From: Paramecium sonneborni
Taxonomy: Eukaryota > Ciliophora > Oligohymenophorea > Peniculida > Parameciidae
DNA length: 64,000 bases
Assembly: GCA_905182985.1 (NCBI GenBank)
Contig: CAJJDN010000159.1
Location: 47,955 to 111,954 of the forward strand
Reading direction: 5' to 3'
The position numbers and the translations under genes were made by a program. Below the pieces are notes generated by a model. The model did no database searches and was not told where the DNA came from. It saw only the letters and a list, made by a program, of their open reading frames with translations. Numbering within the stretch: the first letter of the stretch is position 1; each line of letters begins with the position of its first letter. This document shows positions 11,957 to 25,739 of the stretch, one piece after another.

Positions 11957-12489
11957 TTCTTTTTTTTAAAAATATTACATTAAATCAACACTCAAAATCA
12001 CATTTAATATTACAAAATGATTAATTATTATTTTTTGAATCTTTTTATTTTTAATTACATACCTCTTAATATAGATAAAATCTATATCAATCAACATGCA
12101 ACTTTATACCCCTATTTTTTTATTTAACACTAAAGAAAGATTTTAATTTGAATTAATATAATCTCAAAATAATTATTATTTATATAAATTTTGATTTCTA
12201 AATGGTTCCTTAATTTCAATTCAAATTTATCAAATACTACATTATACCATTTAAATTATTGTTTCCACCATACTCTCTTGTAATTTGCTTTAAATTCTTT
12301 CATTATTTACCTCATCTTTCAATCAATTTTGATCTTTAATATTAACAATTAGTTTCATTCATAACCGCTATTATAAAATAGTCAATCTTAATCTATTCGT
12401 TTAATTCGTCTTTATTACATTTTCAATAGGTAATCATTTCTTGAAAATTCAGACAAAATATAAAAATAGAAAAATTTTCATTTTGAATA
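11957..12489. other. Intergenic, upstream of MYB gene
   Basis: A/T-rich, no supported gene. The 14-mer GGTAATCATTTCTT at the MYB start recurs near 12429, perhaps a duplicated fragment of that gene's 5' end; the translation around it soon hits stops. Confidence 0.35.
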
Positions 12490-12800
12490 ATGTCATCATA
12501 GAATAATCAAAATCCATGTTTGCCTGTAAATTGCAATTGATTCGAATAGTACTTCTAAAATTATTAATTCAATTGACGTTAAAGTTAAAATTTGTCTAAC
12601 TCTTAAAGGAAGCTATTACTATAAAACTTCATAAACTTAAAGAAGTAATAATAAACAATAATAATAAGAAAGAATTATGTTATTTATACACAAATTCAAT
12701 TTTTTGAAAGAAACCTTCACTACTTTCGGCATCTGTGGCGTTACGAATTAATCTATTTTTATATATATTTCATAATATAAAAATTTATATATTAATATTA
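12490..12800 (+). pseudogene. Possible decayed relative of the small HTH-like gene
   Basis: An ATG at 12490 opens 16 codons, then TGA. In the next frame the text reads GSYYYKTSQTQR, then RIMLFIHKFNFLKETFTTFGICGVTN (cited in parts). This parallels RSYIKSSSQTRKMLAELVLIQGFNIKNAAQKLQIKYATA of the intact gene at 6701-7056, with the same spacing of SQT, hydrophobic helix and turn. No intron I tried joins the frames. The resemblance is by eye and weak, so this is a tentative relic. Confidence 0.3.
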
Positions 12801-12973
12801 AAAACTTCAAAGCAATGATATTTGTATAGTATCTTCTCTTTACACTTTAAAATAGAAAATATAATCATTTCAAAATCATTAGATAGTTAATTATTATCCA
12901 TATAAAATAAAAAAAATGCTTTAAGTAAATATATAGATTCTTGAGAGAGTTTCAAGAAAATTCTAACTCGTTC

Positions 12974-13385
12974 TCAATCTAAATATAAGTTTTCATGTTA
13001 GAAGTGTGGCTATATTATTGTATTTGTACTCTGTATAAAATTTCTAATTCTATTAATTAGGCTATATAAATTAAATATTTCTTATCTTTTACTCGTTTCC
13101 TTTGATTTGTATCTTTTTATATTAAAATTCTTAAACAAATTTTCTTAGATTTAATTTTATGCATAGATAATGTGATTATTTTTGATTTTATTTTATCCTT
13201 TCCTCCTCCAAGCATTGATCATTATAAATTAAATCCAGTTATAATCAGTCTCATATTCATATGCATCTGTTCTAGTGATATTTATGATATTAATAAATTT
13301 CTCTTTAAATTATTATTATTTTTACTCTGGTTTTGACAAATAATTTCAAAACCCAAAATTTTATTATTCAAAAAATCATCTTGTC
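12974..13385 (-). pseudogene. Unidentified coding relic
   Basis: On the minus strand two frames carry protein-like text that cannot be joined by a plausible intron. One reads QDDFLNNKILGFEIICQNQSK; the other begins NITRTDAYEYETDYNWI and FIMINAWRRKGQNK and ends at TGA 12974-12976. The aromatic, charged composition is unlike the surrounding spacer. I take it as a decayed gene fragment with a frameshift between the two parts. The family is not recognised. Confidence 0.35.
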
Positions 13386-13908
13386 GTATAAGACTTTTAA
13401 ATTATATAGTTTTTAACTGTTAATTGGAAGTCTTTTTTCTAAAAATCTGCTTTCCATCATCTTTGTTTGATAATATAAGAATAAAAGCTTCAAAATTATA
13501 TTATAAATCTTTTCTCATTAAATATAATTTACTTTTTTTTTGATCCATAAAGAAAGTTTTCAAAAAGTAGAACATCTATAAAGTTAGTTATTCCCTTAAG
13601 AAATAACATACAATGTAAATTTTTTTTAATATTTAATTTGATTATGTACTTTAAATCATTGAAAAATGTAATACAAACGTGAAACTTATCAAAAATTGAT
13701 AATTTAGAATTTAGAGATTGAACTCTTGATAAAAAATAATCAAAAAATAATGAATATTAAAACCTAAGTTTTAAAATTTTTTTAACAAAATTTAAATATA
13801 TATATATAATTTTTTATTAATGAAGCTTAAATAAATTTTAAAAATAACACAAAGAAAAGTGAAGTAAAACGGTATAAATAGATAATTAATAGTATAGTAA
13901 ATATAGAT

Positions 13909-14830
13909 ATGTCTCAATCCTTATAAAAAAAACTGAGAAAGTAAGAAATTACTCATGAAATTGAAATCTTTTAATACAGTAATGGTAAAAATAATCTGTA
14001 ATTTAATCTTCTATCCAAAATTTGTTCTTGTTAAATTGATAAATTAATCATACATTTTGACTAATAAATTTTATAATCTGCCAAATTTAGAATGTTTCAA
14101 GAATTGAGAATACTATCACTGCAATTAAAGATTTCAAAATTAAAACATTACATAATTATAAATACTTATTTAATTTGGTTGATAAGGTTTAGAATTTGAT
14201 GTTGGAACAATAGACACTGTAAATTTTTATTTTATTGACTAATTCTCTGAAAAATTCCAAAGTAAGCCACAAAAAATTGGAAAAGTTGTTTTTTATATTA
14301 TAAAAATATATATTAATAAAGAAAAATTTAATAAAAAAGACTCGGACTTCTTTCCTTAAAAATAAAAAAGTTGAGGCTATAAAAAAATCAGTATTTAAAC
14401 AAATTAGTAATGAAATGATTGAATTTTGTAAAAAATGTAGGAATTAACAAAAATATCTAAATTTTAAGAATAAAAGCTTGATTATTATAATTTTGTATTA
14501 GAATGCTTAGATTTGGTTAAAATAACCTTAATCCAAGTCAACACTATTTATAAATTCTTTAATAAAGAAAGATATTTTGTTGAGACCTTACTATTTATGT
14601 AAAAATATTATATTAAATATGAAAATTTTGAGGATACATATTATTTATAAATTAAAGTCAGCTGTAAATTACTTAATAATTTAATTAATTGAATAAGGAA
14701 ATCTTTAATGAAATAAAGTGATTAATCTCTTCTCAAGTTATGTGCCTACAATAAAGTACCTTAGGATAAGAAAAAGCAACTAGTTGAACTGGTGTTTTAG
14801 AAAGAATGGAAAATCATATAGGTTTGTCTT
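13909..14830 (+). pseudogene. Frameshifted coding remnant, possibly TPR-like
   Basis: An ATG at 13909 opens MSQSLQKKLRKQEITHEIEIFQ and runs about 95 codons. Further on different frames look coding in turn: EFDVGTIDTVNFYFIDQF, later QKLDYYNFVLECLDLVK followed by IYKFFNKERYFVETLLFMQKYY (short parts cited), which recalls tetratricopeptide helices, and then KVPQDKKKQLVELVFQKEWKIIQ. I could not join these with introns of ciliate size, so I read a degraded gene. An alternative long frame runs from about 14070 to 14700, so the true reading is uncertain. Confidence 0.35.
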
Positions 14831-16065
14831 AGTTTATTTATTTGGCTAAAAGTGGCAAAATTTTCTCTAATCATGAATTGACAGGAAATTTTGCTTAAGA
14901 TTCTGAACAGTTAGTTTATGTAAAATATCTTTAATCCCAAAATGATGGATAGTGAGAAATCTACTCACACAATAATTGATTTCCATTCATATTAAATTAT
15001 CAAAATATATTTAATCATTTATTATCTAAATGGTCATATATTACCTTTTTAAATTCTCATAGAATAGAATAGCATCCGAATCCTTTAAAGTTTTAAGTAG
15101 AAAAAGATTCTTACCATTATATATTGAAATATTTCAAAGCATATAGAAATTCATCTCTTTGCATAAATGACCCAATTTTATCTCTAAAAAAATCGATATA
15201 ATTAATAGACACTGTCTTTGCTATTGTCCTAGCAATAATTATCTTATTTTATAAAAGTTATTCCAGAAGTATTAATTGCAAATTAGGAATTATTAATCCA
15301 ATTTCATACTTCTAAACATTTATCTTATTGCTTAAAGAGCCTTTTATAATGGTTGAAAAATTTTAATATCAGCTATATCTTTAAATTAATCTGTCACCTT
15401 AATTTAATCAGAGTAAAGATTAAGATATTTCATAATTATCCAATCCTAAACTAGTTTAATCATTCAATCTGCAAAACTTTACCAATCACTTGTGGATTAT
15501 TTGCATAAACTCTTCTATTTAGAGTCTTTACATTTTTATAAAATTATAGTTTTTCAGGTGTTCAAACTTAATTAGTCGAAATCCTTTAGGATTAATTAAG
15601 ATCCTAAGATTAATAATCTTAATCAAATGGTATACCTCTAAATTTGTAATTTAACAAAATACAATTATTAGAATCTTTAGACAAGTTAAATTGATTTTCT
15701 CTTAAGAATATTTGAATAAATCTGAACATCCATCTTTAAATTTATTATAAGTACATAATAAAATAATTTATTCACCTGAATCATGGGAAATTATTTTAAG
15801 GAGTCATACTGATACATTAATAGGTTCTACATAAACACAATTCTGTTTCTGAATACAATGAAATAATATTATAAGAAAGAGAATTTAAACTTATTATAAC
15901 AAAAGAAAACTTAAGATTAGGAATTATTTGTTCGTATTAAAGAACAAGAATTTTTCAAGAATTATCCAAGAAACACATATAATAATATAATAGTTAACAA
16001 TAAGAACATTATAAATTTGATAATATAATTATTTTGATTTTTGAATGAAATATTAAATTATAATT
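14831..16065. other. Gene-poor stretch, no supported gene
   Basis: About 1.2 kb of A/T-rich DNA with short open pieces but no recognisable protein. It may continue the upstream relic. It ends at the stop of the large membrane protein gene. Confidence 0.4.
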
Positions 16066-19000
16066 TCAAATCTCTATTTCTGGATTTATATAACCAAAAT
16101 TTCTCATTCTATATTTAACTAAAAAATAGAATCCTATTAGTTGAAGTGTAATTAATATAATTAATGAATAAATCCATCCTCTACTATTAATCTCTAATGG
16201 AGGAAGAACAAATGTTATTTCATAAGATCCAGATGAAAATTCATTTTCGCATAAGATATTCACTTGAACTGTTGTTTTGCGTTACCTATAATGGCATTAT
16301 AATAATCTAGTAGATATAGAATAATTTAAAATTGACCCATCATTATGGAGTGCAAGGCATGTACCATTTTGATGTTCCGTATTACCAATAAAAGCATATT
16401 CAAGCGATGTAGAGTTTTATGATCCTATCATCAAGATAGGATCTTCTCTGGTGTTATCAAAGAATTTACCGATTTAATAAACTCCTATAGTATAATTATA
16501 TCCTAATTAAAACTGTTGAAGCAGAAAACCATTTGAATATATAGAATTGTGAATTAGCGATATATTTCCAAAATTATAATTTGGAATAGTAGCAATAATA
16601 TCAAATACTTCTCCTTAAAACACTTGAAAAACAAACAATCCACTGATACCTTCTCTACTGGTAATAAGGATTAATATTTAATTATTGATTATTTGCAATA
16701 TCAAAATTTAAACGCCAAATACTGGTACACCTGTCTATTGATGGAAGAAAGAATTTGATGCTAATTCAAATGAGTTCTTTCTTAAATATAAATATTGATA
16801 ATAGATATAATCATCCGATATGTATGTAAGAATAACTAAATTTTACTTATTGATATCCTAACTAGAATTAAATAGAGCCACTGAAAAATCCTAGATATAA
16901 TAATTATTATTAATTGAATTCATGCTGCTGCTGTTTAATTAGTTAAATAAATACAATTCTTGAATTGAGGAATTGTAAGAAGTAGCTAAAATAAAATTAA
17001 GGTAGGCTATAGTATTAATTTTAGTTATTTTAATAAGTGTATAAGGAATTAAAAATGAGTTTATATCTTAAACATTTCCTTATAAATCAAAAGTAATGCT
17101 TAGTAAATATTATGCACTGGCATTTTGACATATAGATGATAAAGTTAAATTAAAAGATGTTGATTTCAAGCACTCATCAAAATTAAAATTAGTATAATTG
17201 TATAATTAAAGATATTCAAGTTACTAATTAACAATTAAGATATAACTGTTATTTTACAGAACAAAAAATTGGTTATTTACTGCAGTTACTAATTTGTAGC
17301 TTTTTTGATTTTAATTTACAGAAGAGTATCCAAAATTACTTATATTGCATGTATGATTTGAAAAGTATTAATCTTATTAATCATTTTAAGAACTATTAGG
17401 AAAATAGCAAAGACTTGTCTACCTATCAAGGATTAAATTCATAGGAATTGTAAAAGTCCGATCATTTAAATTTAAATCTTTCTTTTCTAAAATGATGTTT
17501 TTCTTAGTTTTTGGTTAGAACATGGTGAAATTTGAAGCGTAAATTAAGCTTTGATTAGGTGTATATTATATAGCAGTTTAATTCAATAAAGAAGTGACAG
17601 AATAATTATATATCATCACTGGGTAAGAGCGTTCGAAGTTTAGAGATTAATTTACTTAAAGCTCAAAATTTTGTTTCGCAAATAATGAATATATGCTATT
17701 ATCAAAATACAATAAAGATTAATAAGATTAATAATTCAGGTAAAATGTGCATATAAAAGTTGATGATAAATTGAGTTAGTAATATAAACTCATATGCTCT
17801 GGTATGTAAGGGTTGTAAACTAAAACTGTGTAATTTGATAATTGAACATAAAAAAATAAGTTATCTGATAATATTGTTAGCAAATTCTTATAAAGTACAC
17901 TTTTCATATCTTTCATAAAAAATGGTTATCTTAAATTTTGGAAGTTCCATACTTAAAAACAAACGTCAGACTTTGAATTGCAAATATAAGATAAAACTAA
18001 TTATTGATTAACAATGTTTATTTATTTAATTTAGAATTTAAACTCTATGATTGAAACTGGTATAGGTTGATTATGTTGACCAATAGCTATTATTATGACA
18101 TTATTGATATTATTGATAAATAGGCATGATGATAATGATTAAGTATTTATAGCTATTTATATAGGATTAAATTTTAGCAATTTGTCTCTATTAAATAGTT
18201 GATTAATCATAATTTCATTTATGATTACTAGATCTGTAAAATTCAAAGTTGTGATCTAAATTTCTTTACGTTCAAACAAAGTTATCAAATTATTAAATGT
18301 TACTAAAAATGAAAACTATTCTTCAAACTTTCTAAATTAGAATTTATAGGACGAAGGTTCTATTTAATTACAATAGATTTAATAAAGGTAAATTTTATCA
18401 TTATCTTTAAGTCCTATTATTAAAATTTCAGAAATACTGTAAGCAACTTATAATGCCTGAGGCTTTATACTTATATTAAAAGCCTTCCAAAGATCATATG
18501 ATTGAAGAGAATTTCCTATTAAAAAAATTTATATTTATTCATTAGTAATTCCAATAAAGAATGTGTTATAAGGAAATAAACGAAATTATATGTTTACTAT
18601 TTAGGCCAGGTAAAATGTCTGATTGGTGAATTCGAACTGTTTTTAAAATGTTTTTTAATTTAACGATCCAAACTGCTTATTATTTGTATAAACATTATAG
18701 GACAGCAATTAGCCTGAAAATTCTCCAAAGAATTATATATCTTTTTTAGAATTAGTCAATTCATACATCGGGAAATTTACTTAATTGGAAAGAACCCTTT
18801 ATAGATAGATATTTAGATCATTCTAATCTAAAATTGTAATTGACATAAAGAGTTTACAAAGACCTTTTTAAGTTAAATTCAAATATTTCATTTAAATTGT
18901 AATATCATATTTATTTCCTTAAACTTATTGTTCTGTTAAATTAATTTATAAAGTGGGTATGGCTAACAATTAATAGACTATAATTTATTTGCTAAATGTG

Positions 19001-20101
19001 AATAATATGTTATTATTAAGATTAAAATATATTTGAGTATCTTTATTAATTACAACATAGCCAAGAGAATATTCATTCTCTTATAGTGTATACAATTTTA
19101 AATAGTGTAATGATTAAAATAGAACTAATTCATCATTAAAAACAACCTAAATCAATTGTTTTGATTGATATAAATCATAGGATCCTCCACCAATATAGTT
19201 AATTATACCATCTACACATCCTAAGATCCTAGATGCCTCATATTAGTCTTAAACATCATATGATAAAATGATTAATTAATCACATTAGGATAAAATTTAG
19301 TAGTCATAATAAACTTAAAAATACTGAGCTGCTCTTTTTAACATAAAGTTTGAAGTTTCATAAAAAGTATAATTCTGTGTTATGATGAATTATGATATTG
19401 ATTATCCAAAGAGTATATATATATATGGATTTTCTCTTTACGGAATATCAATTTGAATAAATTCATTTTAGTAGGATGTTAAATTGTCATATTAAGATGA
19501 GAATAATGTAAGGACTGATAAATTTTGATAATATTGGGCATAAATTAGAAACAATTCTGATTCATTATAAATTGCTTACATTTTTGATGATATTGGCTTT
19601 TTTGTTTGGATTGAATAAACTATGTTGAAACTAGTATTCATAAGGTTTAATAAATAAAAATGATCTTCTGCATAGCAATCAAGTAATATATTAATATCAG
19701 CAATCATAATGATATTATAACATTGATATTCTTTTTTGATACTTAGTCTTTATCCATACTACTGAATATTAAAATTATTCCATTCATATAGTATAACATA
19801 ATTTTCTTTGGTTATTGTTGCAAAATGAGTTTGGTTTGAGGATATTGATTGAAATTCTAATATTATGATTCTGATATATACCATATCCGTCTATTTGTGA
19901 AATTTTAGTGAAAGCATTTTTTAATTGAATATTTGGTATAATAGGATAGTAATTATAAATAAGATTGTTTCCTTCAAATAAATCGCTTATCGGATATTCG
20001 AAATACTCTCCATTTGTTGGATATATATTTATATTTTAATTAGCATCATCTATCATTAAAGGACAACATTTAATCGCAAGGATAAAGGTAAAAAAAATCA
20101 T
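16066..20101 (-). CDS. Large secreted/type I membrane protein of unknown function (1336 aa)
   Basis: A single intact frame from ATG (20101) to TGA (16066-16068) after removing one 25-nt intron (19857-19881, GTATAT...ATTAG). The N-terminus FFTFILAIKCC is a signal peptide. The long middle is rich in Asn, Ile, Tyr and Gln and consists of short beta-like segments with repeated aromatic and NXS/T motifs, as in extracellular beta-propeller-like ciliate proteins. One transmembrane helix lies near residues 1301-1320 (WIYSLIILITLQLIGFYFLV), followed by a short basic-start tail KYRMRNFGYINPEIEI. Topology is therefore mostly extracellular. The role is unknown; it could be a surface or contractile-vacuole protein. 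Its full integrity is striking because relics flank it on both sides. Confidence 0.85.
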
Positions 20102-20855
20102 TTTTTCTATTATTATTAAAATTAATATGAATACAACTTCTAATTTAATTTTATATTATTTAATTAATGGCTATTGATATCTAACAACTTGACTTTTCAT
20201 CGCTTCATAAGTGTTTATTCAATTTGCTCAAGATATAAAACTTTATTTTTCTTTTTTTCTCTTTTTAATAACAAAAACTTATCCTAATTCTTTAACTTTT
20301 TTTACTCACTAGTTTATTGTTATTTATTTATTACATCCTTAATTTAAAATAGATTATTTATTCTTCTACAATTTAATCTAATTTTATTAATTTAGCTTAA
20401 GAATTTTATTTGATTGTAATTCCTTATTTTTTAATTAAATTTCTTGATATTTTTTACATTGCCTTTTTCTTCTGTAAAAAAATTAGCTATATACAATTTT
20501 AAACTATTATCATTCTCTATCTTTAATATGATAAAATATCCTTTAAATCCATTTATTAAATATTTTAATTTTTCCAAATTCTTCTTCTATCAAGAGTGTA
20601 TATCATATAGATTTATATATATTTTGAAGATCATACACTATTTTTGTGATTATATAAAATTTATAAATAATTTTTTTTTAAATTATAAAAGTTTAGAATA
20701 TATATTTGACTCTTATTCACTGAGAAAAAATTTACAAGTCGGGTCGAAAGTAAAATCAATAATCTATTAAAGAAGAAAAATGAATCATTAATAATTCAGA
20801 TTAATTACAACAACATGAAAGTGAAACTAGCACATTTGCAATTTATTGAAGCAAA
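20102..20855. other. Upstream region of the large membrane protein gene
   Basis: A/T-rich spacer. Open frames here, such as 20444-20770 on the plus strand, have low-complexity Phe/Ile/Tyr-rich translations typical of non-coding A/T DNA. No regulatory motif is recognised. Confidence 0.5.
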
Positions 20856-20859
20856 AGGG

Positions 20860-22710
20860 CTGTGCTAATTAAGATCTCTATTAAATGGCATTTATTTGAA
20901 ATAGATCTTTACTTTAAATAGGAGAAGATCATGTTATTTCAGCATTTATTCTTAGAAGGGAAAATAGAAACAATAAGAAAAATATATTTTTAAAGAAGCT
21001 AATAGTTGTTTCCACATTGATTAGTATAGCAGCCAACGAAAATAAAGGTTGGTCATCTCCATTTTTGAATAATTCTATCAGCATCCTTAATAATTTATTA
21101 TTCTTCAATCAAAACCTTTTAACATTCAAGCATTTTTAAGAATGTGATACACTTTTAATATTAAGTTCATCTAATAAACTTAATTCACTTTCAATAAATT
21201 TTATTTAATTGCTATATTACTAAAGATCTGGAAATTATTTTAATTCTGCTATTTCTAGGGTTACTTTGATAAAAATTCTTCTTCTTCTGCTTTTTTTCAT
21301 CATTCTCCAATTTTCATATATTCTTAATGAGATCTTTCACAAATAATATAAATTAAAGTACAGAAAGTTAAATCTCTATAGAATGATATTTTTGCTGATA
21401 AACTAATGGAGGATAATAAAATATGATATTCTAAGGTTGAGCTTATGTTTTTCATTGAAATGCAAATTTGATTGCTTAATAAATAGTGGATTAAGGTCTT
21501 GTAACCATGAAGTTAAAATTTAGCTAAAAATGGGTTTTCATTAGAGATTTCATCTTTTTTAATTCCTTTTTTTAATTCTAACTTTCTTCTAAAATTAATT
21601 AGCTTTTAAATAAACCCTAATGAAAAATCATAATAACAATCATATTTAATGCATGTATACAAGTCAATAAATGAATATGAAATTCTTCCTTGGTTTGATC
21701 AGTTAATATCTTTGCAAAATACTTATTCTACAATTAAAAATATATTTTTCTATTAAAGTTATTTTGCATTTGAGGTATTTGATACCAAATATTAAATAAT
21801 TAATCTTACAATTGATATTATAAACAGTTGAATAGATTCGAATCAGAAAGAGTTTAGTCCAGATATTCTATTTTTATTAATGACTTTTCTCCAAAATTTT
21901 TTATAGTCTTCACAACAAAGTATCATTTTTAAAAGCCTAAAATTATTACTATTTATAACTCTTACTCTTAGTTAAAGTTGGAAAAATCAAAAAGGATGTA
22001 TTCACAAAATGCATGAATATCCTAAAATTAAGAGTCTTTCTCTATTACTGTCTATCTATTATATAGGTTACTTAATTAAATATTCTATTATTAAAAAGAT
22101 CAACAACATTTTACAGCTTAAGAATAATTAAAAATCAGAATAACTTAATTAATAGATGTGTTTCATAATTTTTCATCCTCATGAGCAACATAAGATAAAA
22201 TAATGGTTTTTTAATCTAACAATTAGCTCTATTTAGCAAGAATTTAAGATATCCATCAAAATTAATAAGTGTAATTGTGGCTTATTCTAATTATTCAATA
22301 TCACAATCAAGAGAATCATTTTTTAATTTTTTAAGTTTCTCGAGATCCTGATTATTAGAAAAAAATATTTTAGTACAGTAATTTCATTAAAATTGTTGAT
22401 TTATAACATTAATTCATAAGAATGGAAAGATTTAATATAGATTAAATTATTTTTTTTTAATTGCTTTTTATGAAAAGATACATTTTTAATAAGTTTCAAT
22501 AGATATTTCATGTAATCCTAATTAACATAAAGAATATGTCATCAAGAATTATTTAGAGGAGGGTTATGTAAAGTCTAATAGTTTTAATTTAGATTTTTCA
22601 AGAATTTCCTTATTTTTGATCTCTATTTTTTCTAAATCTTTTTTGCAAAAATTTTAATAATATTCTAATTAGTAATTTAATGAAAAGCATGGTTAATATC
22701 GTATTACATA
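20860..22710 (-). pseudogene. Long decayed gene, unidentified
   Basis: Read on the minus strand from about 22710 downward, coding-like blocks appear in changing frames: LEKIEIKNKEILEKSKLKLL, then TYSLCQLGLHEISIETYQKC, then NNQDLEKLKKLKNDSLDCDIEQ (in parts), FQDIHAFCEYILFDFSNF, NFGEKSLIKIEYLD, EIAELKQFPDLQQYSNQ and finally KNGDDQPLFSLAAILINVETTISFF. Between them are TGA stops and frame changes that no small intron explains. The composition (Cys, His, Glu, Lys, Asp) differs clearly from spacer. I read a large gene disabled by several mutations. The Cys/His spacing of the first part might be B-box-like, but this is a guess. Confidence 0.45.
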
Positions 22711-24802
22711 AAAGATTTGATGTTTATTTATATAAATATATCAACAAATTAAATAGTATGTAAAATTAAATTCTATTCTATATAAGGGAGAAATGTAATA
22801 TTAACAGGGAATAAAATAATTATCTCTATCATAGCATCTTGTTGTTTCAAGCATAAAGAGTTACAAATCTTGAAGATCAAAATAGTCTAGATCATTTTAG
22901 ATGAACGCTTTTTGATTTTATTCAAATTCATTTTATCTTATTAATATGGCTTCTCTCATTACTTATAATGCTTAAGGTTATTATGGAAAGAATTAGTCAA
23001 TTTATAAATATGTTTAAAATTATTATCATCTCTCATTTACTAATTATAAGTACTAAGATTGAACTTATTAATCATGTAAATAACCTAAATATAAGTAACC
23101 TAAAGATATTTTTTTTTCTAGTGCCTATCTTAAATTTCTTCAAAATTAGTTTTTATTTGATTGTAAGTAAATTATATATACAAATTATTTTTTAATAAGA
23201 AGGAGGATTAAATTTATCACTTGTATACATTTATATCTATACTTCTGCATCATCTAAAGCTATTTTAGAAAAACTATTATGATAATCAGAATGTTGTATA
23301 TTATTAATATTATTATTAATTAAAAATCTACATCTACTCCCGATGTATTAAGTTTTTAATTATCTTAATATTGAAAGCATTAGAATTCTTATTGTAATTA
23401 TTTAGATTCTTTTTATTCTTCTTTATAGTATTGCTTTAATAAAATTTATAAAAAATATTTATATATTAAACAGTATGATAAATTCTTAGTGAAACTTTAT
23501 ATTTATTATTTTATTTACATAATTAACAATATGATAAATTTCTATGGAAATTTATATAGAATTTTTTTTATCTAATAAACTAAATAATCAAATTATATTG
23601 AAATTTTTTTATAGAATATTTTAGAAAGATATGATAAACATTATGATAAGTTTATAAAATAATATATTATGCTGTTATAACCTATATGATAACCTTTTAA
23701 GGGAATTTTTAAAGATTATTTTATACATACAATAAACTATATAATATATTGTATAAAAATATAAAAGTGTTATATACTCAATTAAATCATTAAATTGACA
23801 ATAAATTTATATGTTGAATAAGTGAAACTAAATTATTATCAAAAAAATTTTAATTTTAAATTATGTATTTAATATTTAATAAAGAGGATCGTTTTAATAC
23901 TTTTGAAAATAGATTTTTTCATTTCAAATTTCAAACACTTTCGTCGACTTTAATTTTATAGAATGATCAAAATGAGAATGACTTAATCTGGGCTTAATAA
24001 TTTATAAAATTAAAGTTCAAAACTTATTTAATGTGTTTTTGAACTATCTATATAATTAGTGAAACATAATACATTAAATTAAAAAAAAATATAGATAGCA
24101 ATTCTAAAATTATAAGTTAATAAAATGCATTTTTTTGTGATTTTAGAGAAAGTAGTTTTAAAAAATAATAAAATTTTATTGCTTTACTATCCATATTCAA
24201 TTAAACTAATAATAAATATAAATGAATTATGCTAAAATTATATAAATATTTAGGATCTAACAATATTATAAATAAATGTCAATAATCACCATAATAAATT
24301 AATAAATGTATTTATTTATTAAACATTTTGTTACTTACTGTAATAATTAAAAAGAACTATAAAAAATAATAATTGTATTGATAAATATAAATAAAACCTT
24401 TTTTAATTTAAACTTACAACAAATATATTTATCTATAAATGATAACAATTCATTAATATATTTCATTAAAACTAATTAAATAATATGATAATGTAGTCTT
24501 CCTTCTTAATAGTTATCAGAACTATTTTGAATATTAAAATTTCCATTATAATTACGAGAATTATATATTTTCGATTAAGCTGAGAATATTTTTCTAATAA
24601 TATTTTTAAGTTTATCTTTATCTTTTTCACTAAATAATAATTGTATTTAATGTATTATCTTTTAATAAAATAATTTATTCTAATCCTCTGATTTAATAGA
24701 TTTATGTTAAGTAATTTTAGCTTGAATGTTTTTATTAATATTACTTATTCATAAAATAAGTCATATGAAATTGCTCTAGATTTAAATGATAAATAATATA
24801 AT
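22711..24802. other. Two kilobases without genes; imperfect TATGATAA repeats
   Basis: No protein-like frame; the open frame at 22968-23195 is low-complexity. Between about 23470 and 23700 the word TATGATAA recurs four or more times at irregular spacing (near 23475, 23531, 23630 and 23690), perhaps a degenerated repeat. The rest is A/T spacer. Confidence 0.45.
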
Positions 24803-25672
24803 ATGATAGCAATTTCAATCAAAAATGAAATGGGACATATTAGACAGAAATTATCGAAATCGACCCTATCACAGTTGAAGAATTAAAGGAAAAACTTACT
24901 TCGAAGTTTAATCCAAACCATACTTAAATAAAGATTATATTTTAAGGTAAAATCCTCTATGTTCTCTAAAATATAAATGTAAAGGTTGATTCATCACTGC
25001 ATCTAGTTATTTCAAAATGTATTCAGTTCAAATAAAACAAATTGAATAAGTTTAATAACTACCATATAAATAAGCTCCAACTCCATAATAATAATAACCT
25101 TTATAAACTGTAGGAAGATGTTAAGGTAGGATTCCAGTTGCTCGAGGAGTAGAAGGTACTGAAAATATGGGATCTAAGAGGAATGGGAGGATTTGGTGGA
25201 CCCAGAGAAATAGGAGGATAAGGCGGTATGGGAATGAATTTATAAATGATGATTTAGATCTTTTAAAATCCAAATGATTTCTTAATTGTAAATGATATGA
25301 ACTAATCCAAAACTTTAATAAATATTTGATTATCCTTAACTGTTGTAAATGATGATGAAACCACAAGCAATTTAAAATGCACTATCAGAATATTTTTATA
25401 TAATATAGGAATATCGAGATTTATAAGTGATACTGTGGTAAAAAGTGGTTATTATTTTGGAATTAATATATAATTAATTCTAATTAAGGAATTAAATCTT
25501 GATTTTGGATTCAATTAAAATCGAATCGTTATTATTATGGGCAGTATTTTAAAATGAGTTCCTGGACCAAGCTACAGATTTTTTCCTCAATAACTCGTAA
25601 ACAATATGTAGAATAGATATTTATTATTTTATTATAATTTATATCCTAAATTGTAAATGTTAAAATAGTTGA
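24803..25672 (+). pseudogene. Ubiquilin-like relic (ubiquitin-like domain plus STI1-type segment)
   Basis: From ATG 24803 the first codons read MIAISIKNE. The ubiquitin-like domain then continues only after a one-base frame change near 24832: EIDPITVEELKEKLTSKF and HTQIKIIFQGKILY. Next comes a Gly/Met-rich linker (RGMGGFGGPREIGGQGGMGMN) and IQIFQNPNDFLIVNDM, which resembles the STI1 repeats of ubiquilin/DSK2. A second frame change at the TGA 25327-25329 is followed by PQLLQMMMKPQAIQNALSEYF, again STI1-like. No C-terminal UBA domain follows. There is no GT...AG intron at either break. Both breaks lie in short homopolymer runs, so sequencing error is possible, but loss of the C-terminal half favours a true pseudogene. 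Confidence 0.6.
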
Positions 25673-25739
25673 AATAGAGTGTGTAGTTAATCAAAGGATA
25701 ATATTTGTAGATTTTTGGCTAGTCTAATTAATAATATTT

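Noticed and set aside
16260..16285. A 23-nt GTAACG...TTCAAG segment resembling an intron in the large membrane protein gene
   Set aside because: The frame is open straight through it and removing 23 nt would break the frame into the TM helix.
20998..21880. A long plus-strand open frame of about 290 codons
   Set aside because: Its translation is low-complexity; the minus strand carries better protein-like blocks, so the open frame is likely a shadow.
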